Shown piece after piece: positions 27,947 through 36,597 of a DNA stretch of 64,000 bases. Origin of the DNA: RDXT01 sp033762375 (GTDB lineage Bacteria; Bacteroidota; Bacteroidia; J057); NCBI GenBank assembly GCA_033762375.1, contig JANRLQ010000054.1, positions 11,200-75,199 of the forward strand. The letters run 5' to 3'. The notes beneath the pieces were generated by a model, which had not been told where the DNA came from, searched no databases, and saw only the letters and a list, made by a program, of their open reading frames with translations. A program made the position numbers and the translations under genes. The first letter of the stretch is position 1. Each line of letters begins with the position of its first letter.

Positions 27947-28797
27947 ACCCTACGTTTGGTGTAAGCACCTGGCTCTGGACTTCGCCCTTTACGACGGAAA
28001 CGGTGGCTCTTTTTCCCCGGATCAGGGAGATGGGTTTTTCGGTCGTGGAGATTCCCGCCGAATACCCGGAACTCATTGACGGCAAGGCTGTCAAGGCGGC
28101 CCTGGATGCAGCCGGACTTACGGCAGTAGTCTGCGCAGCACTGGGCCCCTCCCGTGACCTGACACACGAGGACCCGCAGGTACATACGGATACCCTGGCG
28201 TACCTGCGGGCATGTATGGACCTCTGCCTGGCGGTAGGGGCGACCTTTGTCGCAGGGCCGCTGTACTCGGCTGTGGGCAAGGCACGCCAGCTCCCGCCCG
28301 ACAAACGCCAGGCCGAGTGGGACCTGGCCGTACGAAACCTGCACACAGCCAGTCAGATGGCAGCTGAGCGGGGGCTTTTGCTGGCCCTGGAGCCGCTGAA
28401 CCGGTTTGAAAGTGATCTGGTGAATACCGCAGCGGATGCGGTCCGGCTGGTAGAGGACATCGGACACCCCGCCGCCAAGGTGATGCTGGACAGCTTTCAT
28501 ATGAGTATCGAGGAGCGTGACCCCGGAGCTGCCCTGCGACAAGCAGCCCCTTATCTGATCCATCTCCAGGTATCTGAAAATCACCGGGGGATTCCGGGTA
28601 CGGGCCAGACACCCTGGCAGGCATATCGGAGTGCCTTACAGGACATGAATTATCAGGGTGTTATTTCAATCGAGAGTTTTACGCCGGAGGTAAAGGAGCT
28701 GGCAGGTGCTGTATGTATCTGGAAACCTTTTGCCCCGGATCAGGACTATTTTGCCCGTACGGGACTTTCATTTCTGCAACAAACGTTTCAATCCTGA
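27943..28797 (+). CDS. Sugar phosphate isomerase/epimerase (AP endonuclease 2 fold)
   Basis: Encodes 284 residues, overlapping the preceding stop by 4 nt (ATGA). The TIM-barrel metal ligands are recognisable in LLALEPLNRFESD, AKVMLDSFHMSIEE and GVISIESFTPEV, the pattern of D-tagatose/D-psicose 3-epimerase and IolE/IolI relatives. No signal peptide is seen, so it acts in the cytoplasm. It likely acts on a keto-sugar produced by this locus; the exact substrate cannot be read. Confidence 0.88.
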   Translation: MNPTFGVSTWLWTSPFTTETVALFPRIREMGFSVVEIPAEYPELIDGKAVKAALDAAGLTAVVCAALGPSRDLTHEDPQVHTDTLAYLRACMDLCLAVGATFVAGPLYSAVGKARQLPPDKRQAEWDLAVRNLHTASQMAAERGLLLALEPLNRFESDLVNTAADAVRLVEDIGHPAAKVMLDSFHMSIEERDPGAALRQAAPYLIHLQVSENHRGIPGTGQTPWQAYRSALQDMNYQGVISIESFTPEVKELAGAVCIWKPFAPDQDYFARTGLSFLQQTFQS

Positions 28798-28803
28798 CCA
28801 CTT

Positions 28804-29910
28804 ATGTCTGCTACGCCGCTACGTGTTGCTATTATCGGCCTGGGGTTTGGGGCCGAGTTTATTCCGATCTACCAAAAACATCCGCATGCTCAGTTGGTGG
28901 CGATCTGCCAGCGTAACCGCGAAAAACTGGATGCCATCGGGGATGCTTTTGGGGTGGAAAAACGCTATACCTCCTACGAAGAGCTCCTCCGGGACCCTGA
29001 GATTGACGCGGTCCATATCAATACGCCCATCCCCGACCATGCTGCCCAGTCTATCGCAGCACTCAAAGCCGGCAAACATGTCGCCTGCACGGTGCCGATG
29101 GCTACCAGCGTAGAGGACTGTCTGGAGATCGTGCGCCTGGTCAAAGAAACCGGCCTCACCTACATGATGATGGAGACCGTCATTTATAGCCGGGAGTTCC
29201 TCTTTGTCAAGGAGTTGTATGAAAAAGGCGAGCTGGGCAGGATTCAGTTCCTGCGGGCCTCCCACCAGCAGGAGATGGCCGGCTGGCCCGGATACTGGGA
29301 GGGGTTGCCCCCGATGTACTACGCTACCCACTGCGTGGGACCCGTTCTCGCCCTGCCCGGCAAGGAGGCTGAGTATGTGTCCTGCTTTGGTTCCGGCCGC
29401 ATAGACGAGGCCCTGATCCCGGTGTATGGTTCACCCTTTGCGATAGAGACCTGCCATATCAAACTCCGGGATGCTGACCTCTCGGCTGAGATCACCCGCT
29501 CTCTGTTTAATACTGCCCGGCAGTATCGGGAGAGTTTTGATGTGTATGGCTCCAAAAAATCCTTTGAGTGGACCCTGATCGAACACGAGCCTTGTGTGAT
29601 TCACACGGGTGAGGTGCCGGAGCGGGTGAGCATTCCAGACTATGCACATCTGTTACCGGCTGAAATACAACACTTTACCACCGGTGGGGTATATGATGCC
29701 GACTCCAACCAGCACCTCTCCTTTATCCAGGGGGCTGGACACGGGGGCTCACATCCGCATCTTGTGCATGAGTTTGTGACCGCGCTCACCACCGGCCGCC
29801 AACCCTATCCCAATGCCCGCCAGTCCGCCAATATCACCTGCGTGGGGATCCTGGCACATGCCTCTGCAATGGCTGGCGGCAAGATCATGGAGCTGCCAGA
29901 TTTTAGCTGA
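28804..29910 (+). CDS. Gfo/Idh/MocA-family oxidoreductase (EKP motif replaced)
   Basis: Encodes 368 residues, 6 nt after the isomerase. The N-terminal Rossmann fold has VAIIGLGFGAEFIP and VHINTPIPDHAAQSIAALKA. The usual GKHVxCEKP motif reads GKHVACTVPMA, so the catalytic lysine is missing at its standard place. The C-terminal domain is intact (HQQEMAGWPGYWEGLPPMYY, HPHLVHEFVTAL). It probably interconverts a sugar or sugar acid with NAD(P), but the altered motif makes the reaction uncertain. Confidence 0.9.
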   Translation: MSATPLRVAIIGLGFGAEFIPIYQKHPHAQLVAICQRNREKLDAIGDAFGVEKRYTSYEELLRDPEIDAVHINTPIPDHAAQSIAALKAGKHVACTVPMATSVEDCLEIVRLVKETGLTYMMMETVIYSREFLFVKELYEKGELGRIQFLRASHQQEMAGWPGYWEGLPPMYYATHCVGPVLALPGKEAEYVSCFGSGRIDEALIPVYGSPFAIETCHIKLRDADLSAEITRSLFNTARQYRESFDVYGSKKSFEWTLIEHEPCVIHTGEVPERVSIPDYAHLLPAEIQHFTTGGVYDADSNQHLSFIQGAGHGGSHPHLVHEFVTALTTGRQPYPNARQSANITCVGILAHASAMAGGKIMELPDFS

Positions 29911-29943
29911 GAAGATAGTATTGAAGTAGATGTGACAACTAGT

Positions 29944-29972
29944 AGCCCCTGTTGCAGCTCGCAACAGGGGCT
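29944..29972. terminator. Bidirectional terminator between oxidoreductase and gldD
   Basis: A 12-bp perfect stem (AGCCCCTGTTGC / GCAACAGGGGCT, loop AGCTC) lies between converging genes. The T content is weak on both sides. Confidence 0.7.
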
Positions 29973-30004
29973 TATTATATCAGTCGTACATATCGGCGGC
30001 TTAA

Positions 30005-30601
30005 TCACTCACCCGCTTTCCACTCAACCGTCCGCAGCATGTGGTCAAATTCTCCTTTCATAAAGGTGATGACGGGCGCGAGGGAGTCATTTTTCAGGGC
30101 GGTCTGGAAATAGCAGGAGACCATGATCACGTGGCGTCCGGTACTGTCGCAGATGATCCCCTGGACGGGTGTCCCGACATTGCCATAGACCTCAAACCAG
30201 GTACCACGTCCGGCGGGAACGCTGATGGGCGAGGGCTCGATCCGGGAGGCTTTTTTGCTGTGCTGATAGATCAGGCGGCGGTACTCCTCAAAGATGGTGT
30301 TGTAGTCGCGGCCCTCAGCGCGGGTATCCCGGTAGGCGATATGCCACTTCAGGTCAAAGGGGGGATAGTTGATGTCCACCCAGCAGGAGTCAGATGCCTG
30401 GCGGGTGACCACCCCGTAGTCAGGGTACTCAAAGGTGAACGGGCAGCGCTCGTTTTGGAAGCGGACATAGGCCGTCTGGGCCGGGAGGTCTATCCGGTGA
30501 AACCCGTACTTGCGGGGTACGGGGGTATAGGTGTCGCAGGCAGCCAGGAAACCCAGCAGGCAGGCCAGGGTAATAACAGGCAGGGAGTGGCAGGTTTTCA
30601 T
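30005..30601 (-). CDS. gldD: Gliding motility lipoprotein GldD
   Basis: Encodes 198 residues with a lipoprotein signal (ITLACLLGFLAAC) and the GldD start YTPVPRKYGFHRIDLP. In Flavobacterium johnsoniae GldD is required for gliding and for T9SS assembly or function; it is an outer-membrane-associated lipoprotein. Its start overlaps the gldE stop by 4 nt, the conserved gldE-gldD pair. Length is normal. Confidence 0.93.
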   Translation of the reverse strand: MKTCHSLPVITLACLLGFLAACDTYTPVPRKYGFHRIDLPAQTAYVRFQNERCPFTFEYPDYGVVTRQASDSCWVDINYPPFDLKWHIAYRDTRAEGRDYNTIFEEYRRLIYQHSKKASRIEPSPISVPAGRGTWFEVYGNVGTPVQGIICDSTGRHVIMVSCYFQTALKNDSLAPVITFMKGEFDHMLRTVEWKAGE

Positions 30602-31884
30602 GCAGATAAAGGTGCAGGTGAATCAGAAGCCAGGGACAGTTTGACCATCACGATCCGGTTTTTGCTGACAGACTCCACCGTAAAGGTAAACCGGCCCCAG
30701 GTAATCTGGTTGCCGGGTTCGGGGATTTTGCCATGCAGGGCGAGGATCAGTCCGCCGAGGCTGTCACTGCCTCCCCGTACCGTGTCAAAGGTATCGTCGT
30801 CCAGCCCGATGATGCGGAGCATGTCCGGGAGATGCATCCGGCCTTCAAAGATAAACGTATGCGGATCAAGTCTGGTATAGACCCAGTCTTCGGAGTCAAA
30901 TTCGTCCCGGATTTCACCGAAAATTTCCTCCATGATATCTTCCAGCGTCACTATCCCTGCCGTCCCGCCAAACTCATCCACGACGACGGCCATGTGGATC
31001 TGCTGCGACTTGAAGTCTTCCAGCAAGTCGTCTGTTTTTTTGTGTTCGGGCACAAAATACGCCGGACGCATGAGTTCGGTCAGGGGCGGGGGCGTACCAT
31101 CCAGGTAGGGTAGGAGGTCTTTGATGTGCAGGATGCCCCTGATTTGGTCCAGGTTATCAGCATATACCGGGAGGCGGGAGTAACTGTTGAGCCTGATAAG
31201 CTGGAGCAGGTCTTCAAATGTCGTTTCTACTTCCACCGCCATCACATCTACCCGGGCACGCATGATGCTTCGTACCGTGACATTGCTGAGGTTGATGATA
31301 CCCCGCAGGATTTCTTTTTCGCCGGCATCCTCACCTGATACCGAGGGTGTAAGGTCTATCGCCTGCTTGAGCTCGTCCAGGGAGGCGGGTTCCTGAAACC
31401 TGAGTTTTTTTTCGACCCATCCGCCCAGCCCCAGCAAGAGCCAGGAGGCGGGCAGGAGCAAGCGCACGATCAGGCCGGCCTGTGGCGTCAGCCGGCGGGC
31501 CATGGAGAGGGGTTCATACCGGGCCAGCAGCCGCGGGATCAGCAAGGCAGCCAGCAGGATGGCACCGCCCACCCACCCAAACCACGGGATATCACGGGAT
31601 ATGGAGACCGTGAGGGCTGATAGCAGCAGTCCCATGCTCAGGTATATCAACCGCAGGGATACCAAAAGCCGCTGGGGCTGGGTGAGGAGTTCCCACATCT
31701 GCGGGTCTCGCTGGAGCTGCCCGATCTGGGGCCGGGACAACCCTGCAAAAGCCACCTCCGCTCCGGAAGCCAGCGAGATCAGCCAGGCCGCCGCTGCGAT
31801 GGCCAGCGACTGGGCCGTAAACATACCGCTCCAGGCAGTCATCAGGTCAGCTAAAACGGGTTGGGTACCAGGGTCAGGGTCCAC
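30598..31884 (-). CDS. gldE: Gliding motility-associated membrane protein GldE (CBS/CorC type)
   Basis: Encodes 428 residues: a CNNM-like membrane domain of about four helices (1-190), a CBS pair (about 205-330; MRARVDVMAVEVETTFEDL, VVVDEFGGTAGIVTLEDIME) and a C-terminal CorC/HlyC domain. GldE is the partner of GldD in gliding bacteria and related to magnesium/cobalt transport proteins. The start is a GTG (MDPDPGTQ, resembling other GldE N-termini); an ATG at 31842 is the alternative. Part of mutY-ssb-gldE-gldD. Confidence 0.93.
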   Translation of the reverse strand: MDPDPGTQPVLADLMTAWSGMFTAQSLAIAAAAWLISLASGAEVAFAGLSRPQIGQLQRDPQMWELLTQPQRLLVSLRLIYLSMGLLLSALTVSISRDIPWFGWVGGAILLAALLIPRLLARYEPLSMARRLTPQAGLIVRLLLPASWLLLGLGGWVEKKLRFQEPASLDELKQAIDLTPSVSGEDAGEKEILRGIINLSNVTVRSIMRARVDVMAVEVETTFEDLLQLIRLNSYSRLPVYADNLDQIRGILHIKDLLPYLDGTPPPLTELMRPAYFVPEHKKTDDLLEDFKSQQIHMAVVVDEFGGTAGIVTLEDIMEEIFGEIRDEFDSEDWVYTRLDPHTFIFEGRMHLPDMLRIIGLDDDTFDTVRGGSDSLGGLILALHGKIPEPGNQITWGRFTFTVESVSKNRIVMVKLSLASDSPAPLSA

Positions 31885-31928
31885 GGATTGGGAATTGGGT
31901 GGGACATCACCCGCAGGGGGTGTTTAGG

Positions 31929-32378
31929 TCAGAAAGGCAGGTCATCATCAGGGGGCACCACCTCAGGTTCTGTTTCGTGGTGGGGTAGGGTATTCACGCC
32001 AGCAGGGGCTACCGGGGCACTAAATCCACCATCCTGGCTGGGTCGGCCATCCAGCATGATCATGCGGGTGCCTTCTACATCGAGCCGGCTTCTTTTTTCG
32101 CCCTGGGCTGTTTCCCAGGTATTAACCCGCAGCCGCCCCTCAATATAAACCGTAGCACCCTTGCGGAGGTACTTGCCTGCTGTCTCGGCCTGTGAGCGCC
32201 ACAGGGTTACATTGATCCATTCCGTGCGGTCCACGGTATTGCCGTTTCGGTCACGGTAACTTTCCGTACAGGCCAGCCGCAGGGTGCAGTATGCCGTGCC
32301 CTGTTCCAGTACCCGCATTTCGGGGTCCTGGCCGAGGTTGCCGATCAGGGTGACCCGGTTGAGTCCGTATTTTGCCAT
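31929..32378 (-). CDS. ssb: Single-stranded DNA-binding protein
   Basis: Encodes 149 residues with an OB fold (VTLIGNLGQDPEMRVLEQG, YIEGRLRVNTWETAQGEKR), a disordered linker and the acidic tip DDDLPF that recruits replication and repair proteins. It lies 16 nt downstream of mutY and upstream of gldE, the conserved Bacteroidota arrangement. Confidence 0.96.
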   Translation of the reverse strand: MAKYGLNRVTLIGNLGQDPEMRVLEQGTAYCTLRLACTESYRDRNGNTVDRTEWINVTLWRSQAETAGKYLRKGATVYIEGRLRVNTWETAQGEKRSRLDVEGTRMIMLDGRPSQDGGFSAPVAPAGVNTLPHHETEPEVVPPDDDLPF

Positions 32379-32394
32379 AGTTCAGATCAGGCGC

Positions 32395-33414
32395 TCAGGC
32401 CTGTTGATCAGTGAGTTCAAAAATATTCAGCACGGCTTTCGCAAAAGCAAAGGTAGGAATTTTCTCCCGATTGATAAAAAGCCCCGACCAGTCCCCGGGT
32501 GCGTCCCCGGCGGGTATTTCGTACACATGGATCATCATGTCGAAGTGCGTAAAACTATGCTTGAGTGAGCCACGCCATCGTCCCCCATAGGGAGATCGTT
32601 GAGCGTGCCAGTCCTCCGGGGTAGGCGATTCTGCATTGGGTATTTCCCAGAGGCCGCCCCAGAGACCTCTGGCGGGCCGCTGCCGTATCATAAAGGCATC
32701 GCCGTCGCAGACAAGATAAAAATTAAAGTGGCGCACCTTGCGGGTGCCCTTGGGCGTTTTGTGGGGCAGGAGATGAACCATGCCTTCTTTTCGGGCCAGG
32801 CATACAGACTCCAGCGGACATATCAGGCATCCTGGCTGCGTGGGCGTGCAGATGACAGCGCCAATGTCCATGAGCCCGTGGTTAAAGGCGCGGGAGTCTT
32901 CACCCTGCACCCATGTATCAACGACCGCCTGGAAGCGGGTACGGGCGGCAGGCTGGTTTATGGGCGTCATATCACCCAGCACCCGGCTCAGGACCCGCAT
33001 TACATTGCCATCCACAACCCCGACAGGATTCCCAAAGGCAAAGGATCCGATCGCACGTGCTGTGTAAGGGCCGACGCCCTTGATCGTCAGCCATTCCCGG
33101 TAGTCTAATGGAAATACGCCCCCATACTGGCTCATGAGCTGACCAGCACCGGCATGGAGGTTGCGGGCACGGCTATAGTAGCCCAGTCCTTCCCAATGTT
33201 TGAGGACATCTTCAATGGGGGCCATCGCAAGCGTGGCTACATCCGGAAACCGGCTGATGAACCGATGATAATACGCCAGGCCCTGGCTGATCCGGGTCTG
33301 CTGAAATACCACCTCGGCGATCCAGATCCGGTAGGGATCCCGCGTCTCCCGAAAAGGCAACTCACGACCAGCCACCGCGTACCAGGCCGTGATACGGCCA
33401 CCTATATCTCCCAT
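32395..33414 (-). CDS. mutY: A/G-specific adenine glycosylase
   Basis: Encodes 339 residues. MutY removes adenine mispaired with 8-oxoguanine. Catalytic Glu34 (IAEVVFQQT), the helix-hairpin-helix GVGPYTARAIGSFAFG, catalytic Asp135 (VGVVDGNVMRV) and the iron-sulfur cluster ligands Cys189, Cys196, Cys199 and Cys205 (spacing 6-2-5) are all present. A NUDIX-like C-terminal domain (FYLVCDGDAFMIRQRPARGL) recognises 8-oxoG. It is divergent from the HU gene and heads ssb-gldE-gldD. Confidence 0.96.
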   Translation of the reverse strand: MGDIGGRITAWYAVAGRELPFRETRDPYRIWIAEVVFQQTRISQGLAYYHRFISRFPDVATLAMAPIEDVLKHWEGLGYYSRARNLHAGAGQLMSQYGGVFPLDYREWLTIKGVGPYTARAIGSFAFGNPVGVVDGNVMRVLSRVLGDMTPINQPAARTRFQAVVDTWVQGEDSRAFNHGLMDIGAVICTPTQPGCLICPLESVCLARKEGMVHLLPHKTPKGTRKVRHFNFYLVCDGDAFMIRQRPARGLWGGLWEIPNAESPTPEDWHAQRSPYGGRWRGSLKHSFTHFDMMIHVYEIPAGDAPGDWSGLFINREKIPTFAFAKAVLNIFELTDQQA

Positions 33415-33448
33415 ATACTACAGACAGGCCGATTCCGGGCCATTTATA

Positions 33449-33456
33449 CAAAGGTA
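33449..33456 (-). promoter_or_regulatory. Probable -7 box of the mutY-ssb-gldE-gldD operon
   Basis: TACCTTTG on the minus strand matches TAnnTTTG exactly and lies 34 nt before the mutY ATG. No good -33 TTTG is found at the right distance. Confidence 0.5.
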
Positions 33457-33493
33457 TCATAAATCATCCTTTTGTGCTTTTTTTCAGATTTCT

Positions 33494-33523
33494 TTTGCGT
33501 TTCCGCCGATTCTTCTAACTTTG
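33494..33523 (+). promoter_or_regulatory. Probable promoter of the HU gene
   Basis: TTTG followed after 18 nt by TAACTTTG, an exact -7 box. The predicted start is about 55 nt before the GTG start codon. Confidence 0.65.
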
Positions 33524-33586
33524 CGGGTCAATTGCCGTCTGGCAATTTTTTTGTAAGTGTTTAGTAACTAACAAATTAGACCGATC

Positions 33587-33877
33587 GTGACCAAGGCAGA
33601 AGTTATTCTCGAAATCTCGCAGCGGACCGGCATAGAAAAGGCGGACGTTTCCGCTTCCCTGGAAGGGTTTTTCACGGTCATCAAGCACTCTCTCGCCAAA
33701 GGCGAAAATGTGTATCTGCGTGGCTTCGGCAGCTTCATCGTAAAGCACCGCAAGGAGAAAGTGGGCCGAATTATCTCTCAGGGCAAGTCTATTGTCATTC
33801 CATCCCATAAGGTCCCCAGCTTCAAGCCTGCACGGGTGTTTGTGGAGAAGGTAAAAAGCGCGAGCAGCGATAAATAA
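33587..33877 (+). CDS. HU/IHF-family DNA-binding protein
   Basis: Encodes 96 residues from a GTG start (MTKAEVILEISQRTGIEKAD). The dimerisation helices and the beta-arm core GENVYLRGFGSFIVKHRKEK match HU/IHF proteins; the DNA-intercalating proline region is HKVPSFKPARVFVEKV. It is a nucleoid protein that bends DNA. In Bacteroidota this gene neighbours mutY on one side and RNase G on the other, as seen here. Confidence 0.94.
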   Translation: MTKAEVILEISQRTGIEKADVSASLEGFFTVIKHSLAKGENVYLRGFGSFIVKHRKEKVGRIISQGKSIVIPSHKVPSFKPARVFVEKVKSASSDK

Positions 33878-33891
33878 CCTATCTTTACAGG

Positions 33892-34752
33892 ATGAATACG
33901 ATCGGGTCCACAGGTAACATGACAGGATTGGGGTTGCGGGTGACCGTAGCGGGGGTTGGTATAGTAGTATTTGTGCTGCTGTTGCTAGCCGATAAGTCCA
34001 ACCTGAGCAGCCGCAAGACCCAGGCAATCACAGAGACCGGGGTAGTCTCTGAGGGGGGCGGGTCTACGGCACAACTCCCACCGCTGGCTCCTGACGCCCA
34101 GACAGACCAGCTTCTGGCCCGTCTGGAAGCTGCTGCACCGGCAGCCCAGCATGCGCTGCTGGACTCTGTGGTAGCCGTACTCTCCGCCCGCAAGCGTTAC
34201 GATGTCGCCGCCGGGTATGCCCGCCAGGCTGCGGAGGCTGATACTTCACTTTCGCATCTGCTGACTGCCGGTACCCTGTATCAGCAGGCACTCACCCTGG
34301 AGCACGTAAGCCGTGATACGGTGCTTCGTAAGCAGTTTGGGGAGGCTGCCATCGGCTACCTCAGCCGTGTAGTGGCACAAGACCCACGCAATGAACCCGC
34401 GCTACTCTCCTTGGGGATGGCTTATATCACCTCAGGCAATCCTGCTACCAGTATGCAGGGCATCCTGACGATCCGCAAGGTACTTGAAATCAATCCGGCC
34501 AATACGGCGGCCGGATACCAGCTCGGCCTGTTTTCGGTCCAGACCGGACAGCTCGACAAAGCAGCCGAACGATTTGAGCAGGTGCTCAAAGCAGATCCCT
34601 CCATGCAGGAGGCCCGCTACCAGCTCGCATCGGTGTATGTGCAGACCTCCCGTGCAGATCAGGCCAAACCCCTTCTGGAGGCCGTCCTGCGGGATACGAA
34701 GGACGCGGCTCTCCTGGAGGCCGCCCGCAATCTCTTGACCTCATTACGTTAA
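33892..34752 (+). CDS. Membrane-anchored tetratricopeptide-repeat protein
   Basis: Encodes 286 residues, 14 nt after the HU stop. One N-terminal transmembrane helix (VTVAGVGIVVFVLLLLA) is followed by a low-complexity linker and several TPR motifs (about 140-285; for example AAGYQLGLFSVQTGQLDKAA and EARYQLASVYVQTSRADQA). The TPR domain is probably periplasmic. Partner and function are unknown; conserved position between HU and RNase G suggests a cell-envelope housekeeping role (inference). Confidence 0.85.
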   Translation: MNTIGSTGNMTGLGLRVTVAGVGIVVFVLLLLADKSNLSSRKTQAITETGVVSEGGGSTAQLPPLAPDAQTDQLLARLEAAAPAAQHALLDSVVAVLSARKRYDVAAGYARQAAEADTSLSHLLTAGTLYQQALTLEHVSRDTVLRKQFGEAAIGYLSRVVAQDPRNEPALLSLGMAYITSGNPATSMQGILTIRKVLEINPANTAAGYQLGLFSVQTGQLDKAAERFEQVLKADPSMQEARYQLASVYVQTSRADQAKPLLEAVLRDTKDAALLEAARNLLTSLR

Positions 34753-34772
34753 ACCTTTTAATAGTTACCAGT

Positions 34773-34865
34773 ATGCCCTGCGGTAAAAAACGCAAAAGAC
34801 ATAAGATCGCTACCCACAAACGGAAGAAGCGCCTCAGAAAAAACCGGCATAAGAAGAAGAAATAA
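34773..34865 (+). CDS. 30-residue basic AURKAIP1/COX24-domain protein
   Basis: A tiny gene of 30 codons: MPCGKKRKRHKIATHKRKKR continuing LRKNRHKKKK. The KKRKRHKxxTHKRKKRLRKNRHKKK pattern is that of the AURKAIP1/COX24 family, whose mitochondrial member is the small-subunit protein mS38; Bacteroidota carry short stand-alone versions of about this size. Most likely a small ribosome-associated protein (inference from family and composition). It lies 20 nt after the TPR gene and just before a strong terminator, so it ends the HU operon. Confidence 0.85.
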   Translation: MPCGKKRKRHKIATHKRKKRLRKNRHKKKK

Positions 34866-34880
34866 TGCCTGGTGAGACCG

Positions 34881-34904
34881 CTCCGCCGCAAGGCGGAGTT
34901 TTCC
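34881..34904 (+). terminator. Intrinsic terminator of the HU-TPR-small protein operon
   Basis: A 7-bp perfect stem (CTCCGCC / GGCGGAG) with a GCAA tetraloop is followed by a T-rich tract. Confidence 0.8.
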
Positions 34905-35005
34905 CTTTTTGCCTGTTCCATACGACGTACCTGTTTCCTCGCGCCTATTCCTCTTACTTTACTCGCCTGTTACCTGCGGGTCTCAGGCTATAAACTCCCA
35001 AGCGC

Positions 35006-36562
35006 GTGAATGAATTAGTCGTAAGCAAAAGTGAAGACGGTCTCAGGATTGGCATTTTGCAGGACAAAAAAATCGTCGAACTCCATCATGAAAAAGTTCT
35101 CGAAGAATTTGCTGTCGGGGACATCGTGCTGGGGCGGGTGCGCAAGATCGTAGGCGGACTCAACGCTGCCTTCGTGGACGTAGGACACCCTCGGGATGCA
35201 TTCCTGCATTATCTCGACCTGGGACCCCAGGTTCGCTCGCTGCTGAAATATCTGAAGGCTGCCCGCTCCGCACAGGAGGGGGTGGAGTTGGATTACCTCA
35301 ATGATATAGAGCCCCTTCCCGATATCAACAAAAACGGGAAGATGGAAGAAGTCCTGAAAGCTAATCAGGAAGTGCTCGTACAGGTGGTCAAGGAGCCCAT
35401 CTCGACCAAAGGCCCCCGCCTGTCCAGTGAGGTATCTATCCCAGGCCAGTATGTGGTATTGGTCCCCTTCTCCCCGGTAGTTTCGGTCTCTAAAAAGATC
35501 AAATCAGCAGAGGAGCGCCGCCGGCTCAAAACGCTGGCAGAAAGTCTGTGCCCGAAAAATTTCGGTATGATCGTGCGTACGGCTGCCACTGGCAAGGACG
35601 CCGCTTCGCTCAATCGGGATATCCAGGATATCATCCAAAAATGGCGGGACATGACCGTCAATATTGCCACAGCCAAGCCACCCGGCAAGGTCCTGAGCGA
35701 AAATACCCGCACGACCTCCATTCTGCGGGATATGCTCAGCCTCGGGTTTGACTCGATCTATACGGATGATGCCTCGGCCTACAAAGACATTGAGGAGTAC
35801 CTCCGCTCCCACCAGCCGGAGATGCTCAAAGGCCTGAAGCTGCACAAGCAAAAAACCCCGCTTTTCCATGCGATGGGCATCGAAAAGCAAATCAAAGCAT
35901 CCTTTGGGAAAGTCGCGACCATGCCCAATGGAGCCTATCTGGTGATCGAGCACACGGAGGCAATGCACGTTGTGGATGTCAACAGCGGCAGCAAAAACCT
36001 CAACAACCAGACGCTCGAAGAAACTGCGCTGAAAACCAACATGGAAGCCGCTACCGAGATCGCAAGGCAGCTCCGCCTGCGAGATATGGGAGGGATTATT
36101 GTGGTGGATTTCATTGACATGAAAAAACAGGAAAACCGGAAGGTCCTGTATGATCACTTGAAAAAAGTGATGAAAACCGACCGAGCCAAACATGCCATCC
36201 TGCCAATGAGCAAGTTTGGACTGGTCCAGATCACCCGCCAGCGGGTACGCCCGCAGATTGATATTCAGACCGCAGAAGTCTGCCCCAGCTGTAATGGCAC
36301 TGGCAAAATCCAGGCATCGATCCTCATCTCTGATGAAATCACCAATAACCTGGACTTCCTTATTCGCCAAAATCAGGAGCGAAAGGTGACACTGGCTGTG
36401 AATCCGTATGTAGCAGCCTACCTGCGAAAGGGATTCCTGAAAAGCCAGCAGTTCACCTGGTTTCACACCTACTGGGTCTGGGTCAAAATCGAAGAAGACA
36501 GCTCGCTTCCTTTTACAGCTGTCAAGTACTTTAATGGCAGGGGCGAAGAAATAAAATGGTAA
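35006..36562 (+). CDS. rng: Ribonuclease G/E family endoribonuclease
   Basis: Encodes 518 residues from a GTG start. RNase G/E processes rRNA precursors and initiates mRNA decay. The S1 domain (VGDIVLGRVRKIVGGLNAAF), the catalytic aspartates Asp324 (HVVDVNSGS) and Asp368 (GGIIVVDFIDM) and the zinc-link cysteines Cys426/Cys429 (CPSCNGTGK) are all present. There is no RNase E-type C-terminal scaffold, so it is closer to RNase G. Separate from the HU operon by a terminator, it probably has its own promoter within 34905-35005. Confidence 0.95.
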   Translation: MNELVVSKSEDGLRIGILQDKKIVELHHEKVLEEFAVGDIVLGRVRKIVGGLNAAFVDVGHPRDAFLHYLDLGPQVRSLLKYLKAARSAQEGVELDYLNDIEPLPDINKNGKMEEVLKANQEVLVQVVKEPISTKGPRLSSEVSIPGQYVVLVPFSPVVSVSKKIKSAEERRRLKTLAESLCPKNFGMIVRTAATGKDAASLNRDIQDIIQKWRDMTVNIATAKPPGKVLSENTRTTSILRDMLSLGFDSIYTDDASAYKDIEEYLRSHQPEMLKGLKLHKQKTPLFHAMGIEKQIKASFGKVATMPNGAYLVIEHTEAMHVVDVNSGSKNLNNQTLEETALKTNMEAATEIARQLRLRDMGGIIVVDFIDMKKQENRKVLYDHLKKVMKTDRAKHAILPMSKFGLVQITRQRVRPQIDIQTAEVCPSCNGTGKIQASILISDEITNNLDFLIRQNQERKVTLAVNPYVAAYLRKGFLKSQQFTWFHTYWVWVKIEEDSSLPFTAVKYFNGRGEEIKW

Positions 36563-36597
36563 GGCAGCCCTGTGCTGCCAGTCGTATGGAACAAGGG

